DNA of 64,000 nt. Source: Labedella endophytica. GTDB lineage: Bacteria; Actinomycetota; Actinomycetes; Actinomycetales; Microbacteriaceae. This document shows, piece after piece, positions 18,964 to 27,234 of this stretch. The DNA is taken from contig NZ_RZGZ01000003.1 of NCBI RefSeq assembly GCF_003990045.1, forward strand, positions 372,001-436,000, written 5' to 3'. A program made the position numbers and the translations under genes. Under the pieces are notes generated by a model that had not been told where the DNA came from, did no database searches, and worked only from the letters and a program-made list of their open reading frames with translations. How positions within the stretch are numbered: position 1 is the first letter of the stretch; each line of letters begins with the position of its first letter.

Positions 18964-20244
18964 CTACGGGGACTCGTGTCGCCCGGCCCGGAGCACGGCC
19001 GCGAGCGCCTCGACGCCTCCGCCGCGCGAGCCGACGGAGATCTCCCCGTGCCCTTGCCAGTCCGCGAGGTCCCGCAGGAGCGAGGCGAGGCGATCGGTCG
19101 CATCGGCGGGAGCCCCGGGTTCCAGCCAAGCGGACTGGACGAGGAGCCGCCCGGTCGCCCGGTCGCTCTTGAGGTCCACCCGAGCGCCGACCACGCCGTC
19201 GAGAAGGACCGGGAGGACGTAGTAGCCGAAGACGCGCTTGGGGGCCGGTGTGTAGATCTCGATCCGGTAGTGGAAGTCGAAGAGCCGCTCCGCGCGGGGG
19301 CGGGTCCAGACGACCGGGTCGAAAGGGGACAGCAGAGCGTCGCGTCGGATCCGGCGCGGCCGAGCGGCATCGCGATGGATCCAGACCGGCCGGGGCCGGG
19401 CGGCCGTCGACGAGCCGGTTGCGGCCGAGTCGGTTGCGGCCGAGCCGGTCGAACGGATCGTCGCAGGCAACGCCACCCCGGCGTCGACGAGGTCGTCGAT
19501 GACGCGGCGCGAGTCGGCGACGGGGAGCCGATAGTAGTCGGCGATGTCCGAGACGGTGCCGATGCCCGTCGCGCGGAGCGCGTGCGACACGAGCGAGGAG
19601 ATGGCCTCCTGGCGCGACGGCTCCGCATCGATGACCGTCGACGGCAGGACCTGCTCCGGGAGGGCGTAGATGCGCTCGAAGCTCGGCGTGCGCCCGGCGG
19701 AGACCACGAGGCCCCAGGCGAACAGCACCTCGAGGCCCGTCTTGACGTCGGACCAGCCCCACCACGGTCCCCGCCGCACAGAGGCCTCGTGCTCGACGGC
19801 ACTGGCCGGTTGCGGGCCGTTCGCGGCGAGATCGTCGAGCAGCCAGTCGAGCATCGGACCGTTGGCGTGCGACCAGTGCGACGGGTCCGCTGCGGCCTTC
19901 GCCCGGCGCGCACTCATCTTCCAGCGCCAGAGGGGCCACGACGAGACCGGCATGAAGGTGGCCTCGTGCCCCCAGTACTCGATGAGGCCAGAACCGGCGC
20001 GGTGGGTGAGGCGATCGAGGTCCGCGGTGGCGTACGCGCCCAGTCGGGCGAAGACGGGGAGGTAATGACTGCGCTCGAGAACGTTCACCGAGTCGATCTG
20101 AAGCACGCCGAGCCGGTGCACGAGGGCGCCCAGCGACCGGACCCCGGGAGCGGGACGGCCGGGGTCCGCCGACGGTGCCGCCTGGAAGCCCTGCGCCGCG
20201 AGCGCGATTCGCCTGGCGGCGTCGAGGGAGATCGTCTCAGTCAT
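18964..20244 (-). CDS. YcaQ/AlkZ-family DNA glycosylase-like winged-helix protein
   Basis: This 426-residue protein belongs to the winged-helix (HTH_42) family that includes E. coli YcaQ and Streptomyces AlkZ, glycosylases for alkylated or crosslinked bases. The catalytic Q-hydrophobic-D motif is present as LQIDSVNVL (Q49, D51). EYWGHEATFMP and the C-terminal FDPVVWTRPRAERLFDF are further landmarks. AlkZ is reported with Q-phi-Q and YcaQ with Q-phi-D, so this looks more like YcaQ. There is no toxin-biosynthesis cluster nearby, favouring a housekeeping repair role. An Ala/Thr-rich insert around residues 285-300 is low-complexity. A -10-like AAGACT is seven bases upstream of the ATG. Confidence 0.8.
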   Translation of the reverse strand: MTETISLDAARRIALAAQGFQAAPSADPGRPAPGVRSLGALVHRLGVLQIDSVNVLERSHYLPVFARLGAYATADLDRLTHRAGSGLIEYWGHEATFMPVSSWPLWRWKMSARRAKAAADPSHWSHANGPMLDWLLDDLAANGPQPASAVEHEASVRRGPWWGWSDVKTGLEVLFAWGLVVSAGRTPSFERIYALPEQVLPSTVIDAEPSRQEAISSLVSHALRATGIGTVSDIADYYRLPVADSRRVIDDLVDAGVALPATIRSTGSAATDSAATGSSTAARPRPVWIHRDAARPRRIRRDALLSPFDPVVWTRPRAERLFDFHYRIEIYTPAPKRVFGYYVLPVLLDGVVGARVDLKSDRATGRLLVQSAWLEPGAPADATDRLASLLRDLADWQGHGEISVGSRGGGVEALAAVLRAGRHESP

Positions 20245-20356
20245 CGGTCGCAGTCTTCCATGGACCCCGGACATCGAGAATCGGCACCGGCCGGACACCC
20301 GTCCGGCGCACTGACGCGAGCCCGTCATCATGCCCGTCGCTCCATGGTGCCGGTCG

Positions 20357-20362
20357 TAGACT
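20357..20362 (+). promoter_or_regulatory. -10 box for a leaderless AI-2E-family gene
   Basis: TAGACT ends six bases before GTG 20369. Confidence 0.55.
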
Positions 20363-20368
20363 TGCCCG

Positions 20369-21715
20369 GTGATGGAGAAGCGGCGACGGACCCACGGCAT
20401 GAGGTGGCCCTGGTCGTCGTCGCGTGCGAGCTCCGCGGCCGATTCGTCCCAGGCCGCGCCCGCCGGCGCCGACACCCTCACCGAAACCGACACCGACACC
20501 GACGAGCTGCTCGTCGTCCCCGTGGCGCGTCGGGAGTCGGACGACGTGACGCCCGGGGTCCGCATCGCCGCCGCGTGGTCGTGGCGCCTCCTCGTCATCA
20601 TCGCGGCCTTCGCCGTCCTGGGCTTCCTCGTGGTGCAGTTGCGTCTCATCGTCATCCCGGTGCTCATCGCCGTCCTCGTGTCGGCGCTCCTCGTGCCGTT
20701 CATCGCCTTCCTGGTCCGTCGTCGGTGGCCGCGCGGGATCGCCGTCGCCGTCGCGATGATCGTCGCCGTCGGGGTCGTGTCGGGGCTGCTGTGGCTCGCC
20801 GTCCAGCAGATCTCGTCCGAGTTCGGCTCGGTCCGCGATCGCACGGTCGAGTCCTACCGCACCTTCACGGCGTTCCTCCTCGATTCGCCCCTCCACATCA
20901 CACAGGAGCAGCTCAACGGCTTCTTCGCCGACGTGATGACGACGGTGCAGAACGACGGCCAGGCGGTGTGGAGCGGCGCGCTCTCGGTCGGCTCGACGCT
21001 CGGACACGTCGTGACGGGCGTACTCCTGGCACTATTCAGCCTGCTCTTCATCCTCATCGACGGGAAGGGCATCTGGTCGTGGGTCGTCCGCATCTTCCCC
21101 GCCCGTGCTCGACCCGCCTTCGACGGTGCCGGGCAGGCGGGCTGGAGCACCCTCGTGAACTACGCCCGTACGCAGATCCTCGTGGCGACGATCGACGCGG
21201 TGGGGATCGGACTCGGCGCGTTCCTCCTCGGGCTCCCGCTCGCCATCCCGATCGCGGTCCTCGTCTTCCTCGGCTCCTTCGTTCCGATCGTCGGAGCGGT
21301 GGTCACCGGCAGCGTCGCCGTCTTCATCGCCCTCGTGTACAACGGTCCGGGTATCGCGCTCGCGATGCTGCTCGTCGTCCTGGGCGTCCAGCAGCTCGAG
21401 GGGCACGTGCTCCAGCCGCTCCTGATGGGAGCGGCCGTGAAGGTCCACCCTCTCGCGGTCGTTCTCGTGGTCGCCGCCGGATCGATGCTCGCGGGGATCC
21501 CCGGCGCGCTCTTCGCCGTCCCGGTGGCCGCGGTCGTCAACGTGATGATCGGCTACATCGCGAGCGGGGCCTGGCGCACGTCGAACGACCCCTTGGTCTA
21601 TCACGGCGACGTGCTCTGGCAGACGGTACCCCGTCAACCGCCTGCGCGTCGCCGCGCCCGCCGTTCCACCCCCTCCACCTCATCGCTTCCCCTCCAGGAG
21701 GACTCCCGTGACTGA
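20369..21715 (+). CDS. AI-2E family transporter (PerM/TqsA-like)
   Basis: This 448-residue polytopic membrane protein has a charged, Thr/Asp-rich cytoplasmic head (residues 1-65) and about eight helices. LRLIVIPVLIAVLVSALLVPF, the central LFSLLFILIDGKGIW and late LEGHVLQPLLMGAAVKVHPL are typical of the family, whose members are linked to AI-2 export or Na+/H+ antiport. The substrate is not predictable. The GTG at 20369 lies six bases after a TAGACT -10, favouring it over the ATG at 20372, though they differ by one residue. Its end overlaps the ilvA start by eight bases. Confidence 0.88.
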   Translation: MMEKRRRTHGMRWPWSSSRASSAADSSQAAPAGADTLTETDTDTDELLVVPVARRESDDVTPGVRIAAAWSWRLLVIIAAFAVLGFLVVQLRLIVIPVLIAVLVSALLVPFIAFLVRRRWPRGIAVAVAMIVAVGVVSGLLWLAVQQISSEFGSVRDRTVESYRTFTAFLLDSPLHITQEQLNGFFADVMTTVQNDGQAVWSGALSVGSTLGHVVTGVLLALFSLLFILIDGKGIWSWVVRIFPARARPAFDGAGQAGWSTLVNYARTQILVATIDAVGIGLGAFLLGLPLAIPIAVLVFLGSFVPIVGAVVTGSVAVFIALVYNGPGIALAMLLVVLGVQQLEGHVLQPLLMGAAVKVHPLAVVLVVAAGSMLAGIPGALFAVPVAAVVNVMIGYIASGAWRTSNDPLVYHGDVLWQTVPRQPPARRRARRSTPSTSSLPLQEDSRD

Positions 21716-23045
21716 CCTCTCGTCATCCACCCGGCCCGATGTCGATCCCGGCCACCCCGTGTCGGATCGCTCCGCCCGGACATTCGACGCCGCGGAGCGT
21801 TCCGCGGCCGATACTGCCGGCTCGGCCATCCCGTCGCTCGCGGAGTTCGAGCGGGCCCTCGAGACCGTGTCCGTCGTCGTCCAGGACACACCGATCGAGA
21901 GTTCCCGTTTCCTCGGGGACATCCTCGGCGCCCCGGTGTACCTCAAGTGCGAGAACCTGCAGCGCACGGGTTCGTACAAGATCCGCGGTGCGTACAACCG
22001 TCTGTCGAAGCTGACCGACGAGGAGAAGGCCAGGGGAGTGGTCGCCGCCTCGGCGGGCAACCACGCTCAGGGCGTCGCCTTCGCGGCGCGTGAACTGGGC
22101 ATCACCTCGACGATCTTCATGCCGGTCGGCGTCCCGCTCCCCAAGCTGCAGGCCACACGGGACTACGGCGCCCGCGTGATCCTGCGTGGACACACGGTGA
22201 GCGAACCCCTCGAGGCAGCCGCGCGCTTCGCCGAGGAGACCGGCGCGGTGCTCATCCCGCCGTTCGACCACCATGATGTCATCGTCGGGCAGGGAACCCT
22301 CGGCCTCGAGATCTACCGCGACCGTCCGGACGTCGAGACGGTCATCGTCCCGATCGGGGGCGGGGGGCTCATCTCGGGTGTCGCGGCGGCCATCAAGCAG
22401 CGGGCGGCGCTCGACGGGCGAACCGTGCGGGTGATCGGTGTGCAGGCGGCGAACGCCGCTGCCTACCCTCCGTCGCTCGAGGCGGGTCGCCCCCTCGACG
22501 TGGCCATCCAGCCGACGATCGCCGACGGCATCGCCGTCAGCCGACCGGGCGCACGGAACTTCGCGATCATCGACGAACTCGTCGACGAGGTCGTCACGGT
22601 GTCGGACGACGAGACGGCGAAGGCCCTCGTCGTTCTCCTCGAGCGCGCCAAGCTGGTCGTCGAGCCGGCCGGGGCCGTCGCGGTCGCCGCGATCCTCGAG
22701 GGGCGCGTCTCGAGTGACGGACCCACGGTCGCCATCCTGTCGGGCGGCAACATCGACCCCCTGCTCATGCAGCGCGTCGTCAGCCACGGGCTCGCCGCGT
22801 CGGCCCGGTACCTCACCATCCGCGTCCCGCTTCCCGACCGGCCGGGGCAGTTGGCGCGGATCGCGGAGCTCGTCGCGAGCGCGAACGCCAACGTCGTGGA
22901 GGTCCTGCACACCCGGCAGGGTCCCGGGATGAAGATCAACGACGTGGTGCTGGAGTTCAGTGTGGAGACGCGCGGCCCGGAGCACCGCGAACTCGTCGTC
23001 GAGACGCTGCGCGGCGCCGGCTACGAGCCCGAGATCATCGACTAG
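21708..23045 (+). CDS. ilvA: Threonine ammonia-lyase (threonine dehydratase)
   Basis: This 445-residue fold-type II PLP enzyme deaminates L-threonine to 2-oxobutyrate, the entry to isoleucine. The PLP lysine is in GSYKIRGA (K91), ASAGNHAQG contacts the carboxylate, and the glycine-rich IGGGGLISG binds the phosphate. One ACT domain forms the C-terminus (YLTIRVPLPDRPGQL onward), the arrangement of the short ilvA form. An unusually long Ser/Ala-rich leader of 40 residues precedes the enzyme core. The GTG start lies inside the upstream gene and has CCAGGAGG, so it is translationally coupled to the transporter. Confidence 0.93.
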   Translation: MTDLSSSTRPDVDPGHPVSDRSARTFDAAERSAADTAGSAIPSLAEFERALETVSVVVQDTPIESSRFLGDILGAPVYLKCENLQRTGSYKIRGAYNRLSKLTDEEKARGVVAASAGNHAQGVAFAARELGITSTIFMPVGVPLPKLQATRDYGARVILRGHTVSEPLEAAARFAEETGAVLIPPFDHHDVIVGQGTLGLEIYRDRPDVETVIVPIGGGGLISGVAAAIKQRAALDGRTVRVIGVQAANAAAYPPSLEAGRPLDVAIQPTIADGIAVSRPGARNFAIIDELVDEVVTVSDDETAKALVVLLERAKLVVEPAGAVAVAAILEGRVSSDGPTVAILSGGNIDPLLMQRVVSHGLAASARYLTIRVPLPDRPGQLARIAELVASANANVVEVLHTRQGPGMKINDVVLEFSVETRGPEHRELVVETLRGAGYEPEIID

Positions 23046-23056
23046 CGAACGTCTAC

Positions 23057-23092
23057 ACGAAGGGCGACGGACACCTGTCCGTCGCCCTTCGT
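23057..23092. terminator. Terminator between ilvA and greA
   Basis: A 16-pair stem (23057-23072 with 23077-23092) with an ACCT loop lies between convergent genes and can serve both. Confidence 0.8.
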
Positions 23093-23109
23093 CCGTCCTG
23101 ACCGAGGTG

Positions 23110-23601
23110 CTACTGCCCGTTGTAGGTCTCCACGGCCTTGATGGCCACGGTGATCTCCTTGCCGTTGGGCGCCGTGTAGGAGGTGGACTCGCCCACCTTG
23201 AGGCCCTGGATGGCCTCGCCGAGCGGGCTCTGCTCGCTGTAGACGTCGAGCTCCGAGCCGCTCGCGATCTCGCGGCTGCCGAGCAGGAACACCTCTTCGC
23301 CGCCCGCGACGTCCGCCGTGATGACGGTGCCCGGGACGACGACGCCGTTCGAGGTGGGGGCCTCGCCGACCTTGGCTTCCTTGAGGATGTTCTGAAGGGT
23401 GCGGATGCGGGCCTCCTGCTTGCCCTGCTCGTCCTTGGCGGCGTGGTAGCCGCCGTTCTCCTTCAGGTCCCCCTCTTCCCTGGCCAGCTCGATCCGCTTC
23501 GTGATCTCCTCACGACCCGCGGTCGACAGGTGTTCGAGTTCCGCCACGAGGCGGTCGTAGGCATCCTGAGTGAGGAAGGATACGTTCGTCGAATCAACCA
23601 T
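23110..23601 (-). CDS. greA: Transcription elongation factor GreA
   Basis: This 163-residue factor inserts its N-terminal coiled coil into the RNA polymerase secondary channel and stimulates cleavage of backtracked RNA. The coiled coil (about 10-80) carries the acidic tip sequence REEGDLKENGGYHAAKDEQ. The C-terminal FKBP-like domain includes SPLGEAIQGLKVGE. ATG 23601 has GGAGC nearby. A hairpin followed by TTTT lies 24 bases upstream, and DUF4307 lies beyond it on the same strand, the usual actinobacterial order. Confidence 0.95.
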   Translation of the reverse strand: MVDSTNVSFLTQDAYDRLVAELEHLSTAGREEITKRIELAREEGDLKENGGYHAAKDEQGKQEARIRTLQNILKEAKVGEAPTSNGVVVPGTVITADVAGGEEVFLLGSREIASGSELDVYSEQSPLGEAIQGLKVGESTSYTAPNGKEITVAIKAVETYNGQ

Positions 23602-23624
23602 GACAAGCTCCGATGCGAAAACAG

Positions 23625-23650
23625 ACGCCCTGACCGCGGGGCCAGGGCGT
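23625..23650 (-). terminator. Hairpin between DUF4307 and greA (terminator or attenuator)
   Basis: ACGCCCTG pairs with CAGGGCGT over a 10-base loop and, read on the minus strand, is followed by CTGTTTTC. It may end the DUF4307 transcript or, if greA shares that transcript, attenuate greA. Confidence 0.55.
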
Positions 23651-23689
23651 GGTGGACGATCCGCCTGCGGATCGCGTGTTCAGAGCATC

Positions 23690-24148
23690 TTAAGTCAGCC
23701 AGCAGCTGTAAATCAAACCGGTGTTGCTCTGCTGACTGGTCAGTACGGTCTCGGTGATGACGCGGTTGCGGTCGGTGGACGGGGGCACCTCGATGACCTT
23801 CCACCCCACGATGGCGTGGTCCTCGTTGAGGGCCTGCACGGCGCACGCCGTGGCGGTGCCGGGTGCGACATTGAGGGAGAAGGAGACCCGGACGGAGTGC
23901 TCGTCGATGATCTCGTGCGCGACGTCGCGGGTCTCGAGGGTGGCGCTCGTGCCGTCGAAAGCGACGAGGACGACCCATGCGGCGAACACGATCGCGATGA
24001 TGCCGCCGAGGATCCAGAGGATGCGCTTCTCGAGCATCCTCGACCGGGTCCCGCGTCCGTAGCGCGACTCGAGGTCGGGTCGCGGCGACGTCTCGGAGGC
24101 GGGCCGAGTCTGCTCGGCGGCGGTCCGTGGCGTCTGCGTGTCGGTCAT
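23690..24148 (-). CDS. DUF4307 membrane protein
   Basis: This 152-residue protein has a polar, Thr/Arg-rich cytoplasmic head ending in RYGRGTRS, one membrane helix (about 43-65) and a roughly 85-residue extracytoplasmic domain of beta type with two cysteines (TACAV near 104 and YSCWLT at the very end). Those cysteines could pair. Role is unknown. Gene order greA-DUF4307-mca is a recurrent actinobacterial arrangement, which supports the family call. Confidence 0.8.
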   Translation of the reverse strand: MTDTQTPRTAAEQTRPASETSPRPDLESRYGRGTRSRMLEKRILWILGGIIAIVFAAWVVLVAFDGTSATLETRDVAHEIIDEHSVRVSFSLNVAPGTATACAVQALNEDHAIVGWKVIEVPPSTDRNRVITETVLTSQQSNTGLIYSCWLT

Positions 24149-24329
24149 CCCGCCGTCCTCGTCTGCTGTCGCCGAGCGGTCCTCCGCAGCGATTACTCTT
24201 ACTTACAGGGTACCCGTTCCGGCCACCCGACTTCCCTGTACGACCGCTGCGAGACCCCTCGAATCGACCCCGGGAGGGGCCTTCGCGGGGTCGGCGGAGG
24301 GACCGACACCTGATGATGCGGAGCCGATC

Positions 24330-25256
24330 ATGACGTTGCGACTGCTCGCGGTGCACGCCCACCCGGACGACGAGAGTTCGAAGGGGGCGGCGACGACGGC
24401 CGCCTACCGTGCCCGGGGGATCGAGGTCCTCGTGGTCAGTCTCACGGGCGGAGAGCGCGGCGACATCCTCAACCCCCAGCTGGAGCGCATGTCGATGGCC
24501 GAGAGGGACCTGCCGGGACTGCGACGGCAGGAGATGGCGGACGCCGCCGCGGTGCTCGACGTGCAGCATCGCTGGCTCGGCTACTACGACTCGGGCATGC
24601 CGTCCGAGGACGGCTCCTTGCCGGCGAACTCCTTCGCGTCGATCCCCGTCGAGATCTCCGGGGAGGCCCTCGTGCGTGTGATCCGGGAGTTCCGTCCCCA
24701 CGTCATGACGACGTACGACGAGAACGGCGGCTACCCGCATCCGGACCACATCCGCTGTCACGTGATCTCGATGTTCGCCTTCGAGAAGGCGGCATCGGCC
24801 GACGCGTATCCCAACGCGGGGGAGCCGTGGCAGATCTCGAAGGTCTACTACGACCAGATCTTCAACTACCCGCGGACGAAGGCCAACGTCGACATGCTGC
24901 TCGCCGAGGAGCCCGAGTCGCCGCTCGCCGAGGAGCTCGCCGAGATGCTGAGCTGGGTCAAGGACCGGCCCGATCGGGCCACGGCTCACATCCCCGTGGC
25001 CGATTTCTTCACGAAGCGCGACGACGCCCTGCGCGCCCACGCCTGCCAGATCGCCCCGGACTCGCGGTTCTTCTTCTGGTCGAACGATCTCCAGCGGCGC
25101 GCCTGGCCGTTCGAGGACTTCGAACTCGCGCACAGCACCGTGCCCACCCGCGATCGCGAGGACGACCTCTTCGAGGGTATCGAGGACACCGACGACTCTC
25201 TCGACACCCGCGACTCCGCTCACCGACCCCTCCACACGAACGAGGACACCGCATGA
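24330..25256 (+). CDS. mca: Mycothiol S-conjugate amidase
   Basis: This 308-residue zinc amidase cleaves mycothiol S-conjugates into a mercapturic acid and GlcN-inositol as part of thiol-based detoxification. The PIG-L/LmbE fold is marked by HAHPDDESSKGAAT (Zn ligands H11 and D14) and GGYPHPDHIRC (third ligand H140). SLTGGERGDILNP is also diagnostic. It distinguishes the organism as a mycothiol-producing actinobacterium. ATG 24330 is chosen as the homology start, though the frame is open upstream. It overlaps the next small membrane gene by ATGA. Confidence 0.92.
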   Translation: MTLRLLAVHAHPDDESSKGAATTAAYRARGIEVLVVSLTGGERGDILNPQLERMSMAERDLPGLRRQEMADAAAVLDVQHRWLGYYDSGMPSEDGSLPANSFASIPVEISGEALVRVIREFRPHVMTTYDENGGYPHPDHIRCHVISMFAFEKAASADAYPNAGEPWQISKVYYDQIFNYPRTKANVDMLLAEEPESPLAEELAEMLSWVKDRPDRATAHIPVADFFTKRDDALRAHACQIAPDSRFFFWSNDLQRRAWPFEDFELAHSTVPTRDREDDLFEGIEDTDDSLDTRDSAHRPLHTNEDTA

Positions 25257-25552
25257 CCTTCCGAACGCTCGGCGCCTACCTCGCCGAGGTCACCCCCACA
25301 CCGAACCCGACGGAACTCGATACGGACCGGGTGACGCCGGGAGTCGTGGGATTCGTCGTGACGTTCGCCGTCGCGCTGCTCGTCATCCTCCTGATCGTCG
25401 ACATGGTGCGTCGCGTGCGTCGGGTCAACTACCGCGCCCAGATCAACGAGGACCTCGACGCCGAAGAGCGCGAGTCGGGCGAAGGCGTAGCCGAGGATCC
25501 CCGTGAGGATTCGAGCGACAGCGAAGACGGCGCGCAGCGAGAGCAGCCGTAG
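25253..25552 (+). CDS. Small single-pass membrane protein downstream of mca
   Basis: This 99-residue protein has a short N-terminal segment, a single helix at about 30-50 (VGFVVTFAVALLVILLIVDM), then a basic patch (RRVRRVNYRAQ). It ends in a very acidic Glu/Asp/Ser tail. It is co-translated with mca through an ATGA overlap and is commonly found after mca in related bacteria. No enzymatic motif is visible, and its function is unknown. Confidence 0.75.
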   Translation: MTFRTLGAYLAEVTPTPNPTELDTDRVTPGVVGFVVTFAVALLVILLIVDMVRRVRRVNYRAQINEDLDAEERESGEGVAEDPREDSSDSEDGAQREQP

Positions 25553-25569
25553 CCGCGGCTCGTTCCCGG

Positions 25570-26328
25570 TCAGGCGTTGTACACCGGTGCGATCGCGAGA
25601 AGGAGGATCGCCGTCCAGTGGCACAGGAACGCGAGCACCGTGCAGACGTGGAAGAGCTCGTGGAAGCCGAAGTGCCCCGGCCACGGATTCGGGCGCTTGA
25701 GCGCGTACATCACGGCGCCACCCGTGTAGAGGAGCCCTCCGACGATCACGAGGGTCATCGTGACGGGGCTCGCCTGGAAGATGTCGACGATGTAGGCCAT
25801 CGCCGCCCATCCGAGGGCGATGTAGAGGGCCACATAGAGCCAGCGCGGTGCTCCGATCCAGAACACGCGGAAGCCGATGCCGATGAGCGCGCCCGTCCAC
25901 ACCGCCACGAGCAGGATGACGCCCTTCGACGGCGGTAGCGCGAGGAGCGCGATGGGCGTGTAGCTGCCCGCGATGAGCAGGAAGATGTTCGAGTGGTCGA
26001 ATCGCTTGAGCAGGATCTTCGCGCGAGGGGACCAGTCGAAGCGGTGGTAGAGCGCCGACATCCCGAAGAGCATGAGCGACGACATCGCGAAGACGGCCGA
26101 GGCCCACTTCGCGGTCGTGCCCTGCGCGAGCACGACGAGCACGATCCCTGCGACGATCGCGATGGGGAAGGTGCCGGCGTGGATCCACCCGCGCCACGTG
26201 GGGCGTGCGTCGCCGGGACCGGCCGTCTCGGCATCGAGGAGGGGGATGTTGGGGAGATCGGGGCCGTGCGCATCGTCGGAGGCGACCGCTCGGTCCGCAG
26301 CGTGGTCGTCGTCGTACTGGGGGGCCAT
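25570..26328 (-). CDS. Hemolysin III/TrhA family membrane protein
   Basis: This 252-residue member of the PAQR superfamily has seven helices. Conserved residues of the family are visible as SALYHRFDW (H in the second helix region), RFDHSNIFLLIAGSYTP, and the C-terminal HELFHVCTVLAFLCHW carrying the HxxxH pair. In PAQR proteins these form a metal site. Bacterial members have been linked to membrane lipid homeostasis. The N-terminal 45 residues are an acidic leader. The gene is convergent with the mca pair. Confidence 0.88.
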   Translation of the reverse strand: MAPQYDDDHAADRAVASDDAHGPDLPNIPLLDAETAGPGDARPTWRGWIHAGTFPIAIVAGIVLVVLAQGTTAKWASAVFAMSSLMLFGMSALYHRFDWSPRAKILLKRFDHSNIFLLIAGSYTPIALLALPPSKGVILLVAVWTGALIGIGFRVFWIGAPRWLYVALYIALGWAAMAYIVDIFQASPVTMTLVIVGGLLYTGGAVMYALKRPNPWPGHFGFHELFHVCTVLAFLCHWTAILLLAIAPVYNA

Positions 26329-26422
26329 CGGGCCAGAATAGCCGCCTCGGCTGGGTCGATCGAACCTCCGGGGCTTTGCTCACAGTGGTGGAGCGATGTG
26401 GGTTCCACCGGTTCGAGTGCAC

Positions 26423-26428
26423 TACCGT
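26423..26428 (+). promoter_or_regulatory. -10 box for a leaderless cis-prenyltransferase transcript
   Basis: TACCGT ends six bases before GTG 26435. Confidence 0.5.
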
Positions 26429-26434
26429 AGCTCT

Positions 26435-27220
26435 GTGACTGGGTGGAACGAACCGTTGGGCCGTGGAGTGCTCTATCGGCTCTACGAGAAGAGACTGCGG
26501 CGGGGCCTACGCCCCGAGTCCCTCCCTCACCACGTCGCCATGATCATCGACGGCAACAGGCGTTGGGCCAAGCTGCTCGGCTACGACACCGCCGCTCACG
26601 GGCATCGCGCGGGCGCCGCGAAGATGCGCGAATTCCTCACCTGGTGCGACGACCTCGGCATCGGCGTCGTGACGCTGTATCTGCTCTCGAGCGACAATCT
26701 GCACAATCGCCCACCGGCAGAACTCAGCGAGCTGCTCGAGATCATCGCCGAACTCGCCGAGGACGTCTCCCACTTCCGCAACTGGCGCGTCCAGCACGTC
26801 GGCGACTCCGCCCGGCTCCCCGTCCCGCTGACCGGGGCTCTCTCTGCGGCACAGGCACGGACGTCCGATCGCACGGGCCTGCACGTCAATCTGGCCGTCG
26901 GCTACGGCGGGCGGCACGAGATCGTGGACGCGATGCGGACCATCGTCCGGAAGCACCACCTGGAGGGCGGGAGCCTCGACGAGCTCGCCGAGCTCCTCAC
27001 CCCCGATCTGATCGGTGAGCACCTCTACACGGGCGGCCAGCCGGACCCCGACCTGGTCATCCGAACGTCGGGGGAGCAGCGATTGAGCGACTTCATGCTG
27101 TGGCAGAGCGCCCACAGCGAGTTCTACTTCATGGAGGCGCTCGGCCCCGACATGCGCGAGGTGGATTTCCTCCGCGCGCTCCGCGACTACGCCAGGCGGC
27201 ATCGCCGCTTCGGCGGATGA
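26435..27220 (+). CDS. cis-Prenyltransferase (polyprenyl diphosphate synthase)
   Basis: This 261-residue enzyme adds isoprene units in cis to an allylic diphosphate, in the route to the lipid carrier for cell-wall precursors. The catalytic region is HVAMIIDGNRRWAK (D39), where the more usual GNGRWA has Arg. LYLLSSDN is the helix-3 region, NLAVGYGGRHEI follows, and DLVIRTSGEQRLSDFMLWQ is the C-terminal diphosphate site. Actinobacteria often hold two homologues, one making a short chain, so product length is not predicted. GTG 26435 is set by the -10 box six bases upstream. Confidence 0.88.
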   Translation: MTGWNEPLGRGVLYRLYEKRLRRGLRPESLPHHVAMIIDGNRRWAKLLGYDTAAHGHRAGAAKMREFLTWCDDLGIGVVTLYLLSSDNLHNRPPAELSELLEIIAELAEDVSHFRNWRVQHVGDSARLPVPLTGALSAAQARTSDRTGLHVNLAVGYGGRHEIVDAMRTIVRKHHLEGGSLDELAELLTPDLIGEHLYTGGQPDPDLVIRTSGEQRLSDFMLWQSAHSEFYFMEALGPDMREVDFLRALRDYARRHRRFGG

Positions 27221-27234
27221 CGGTGAAGGAATCC

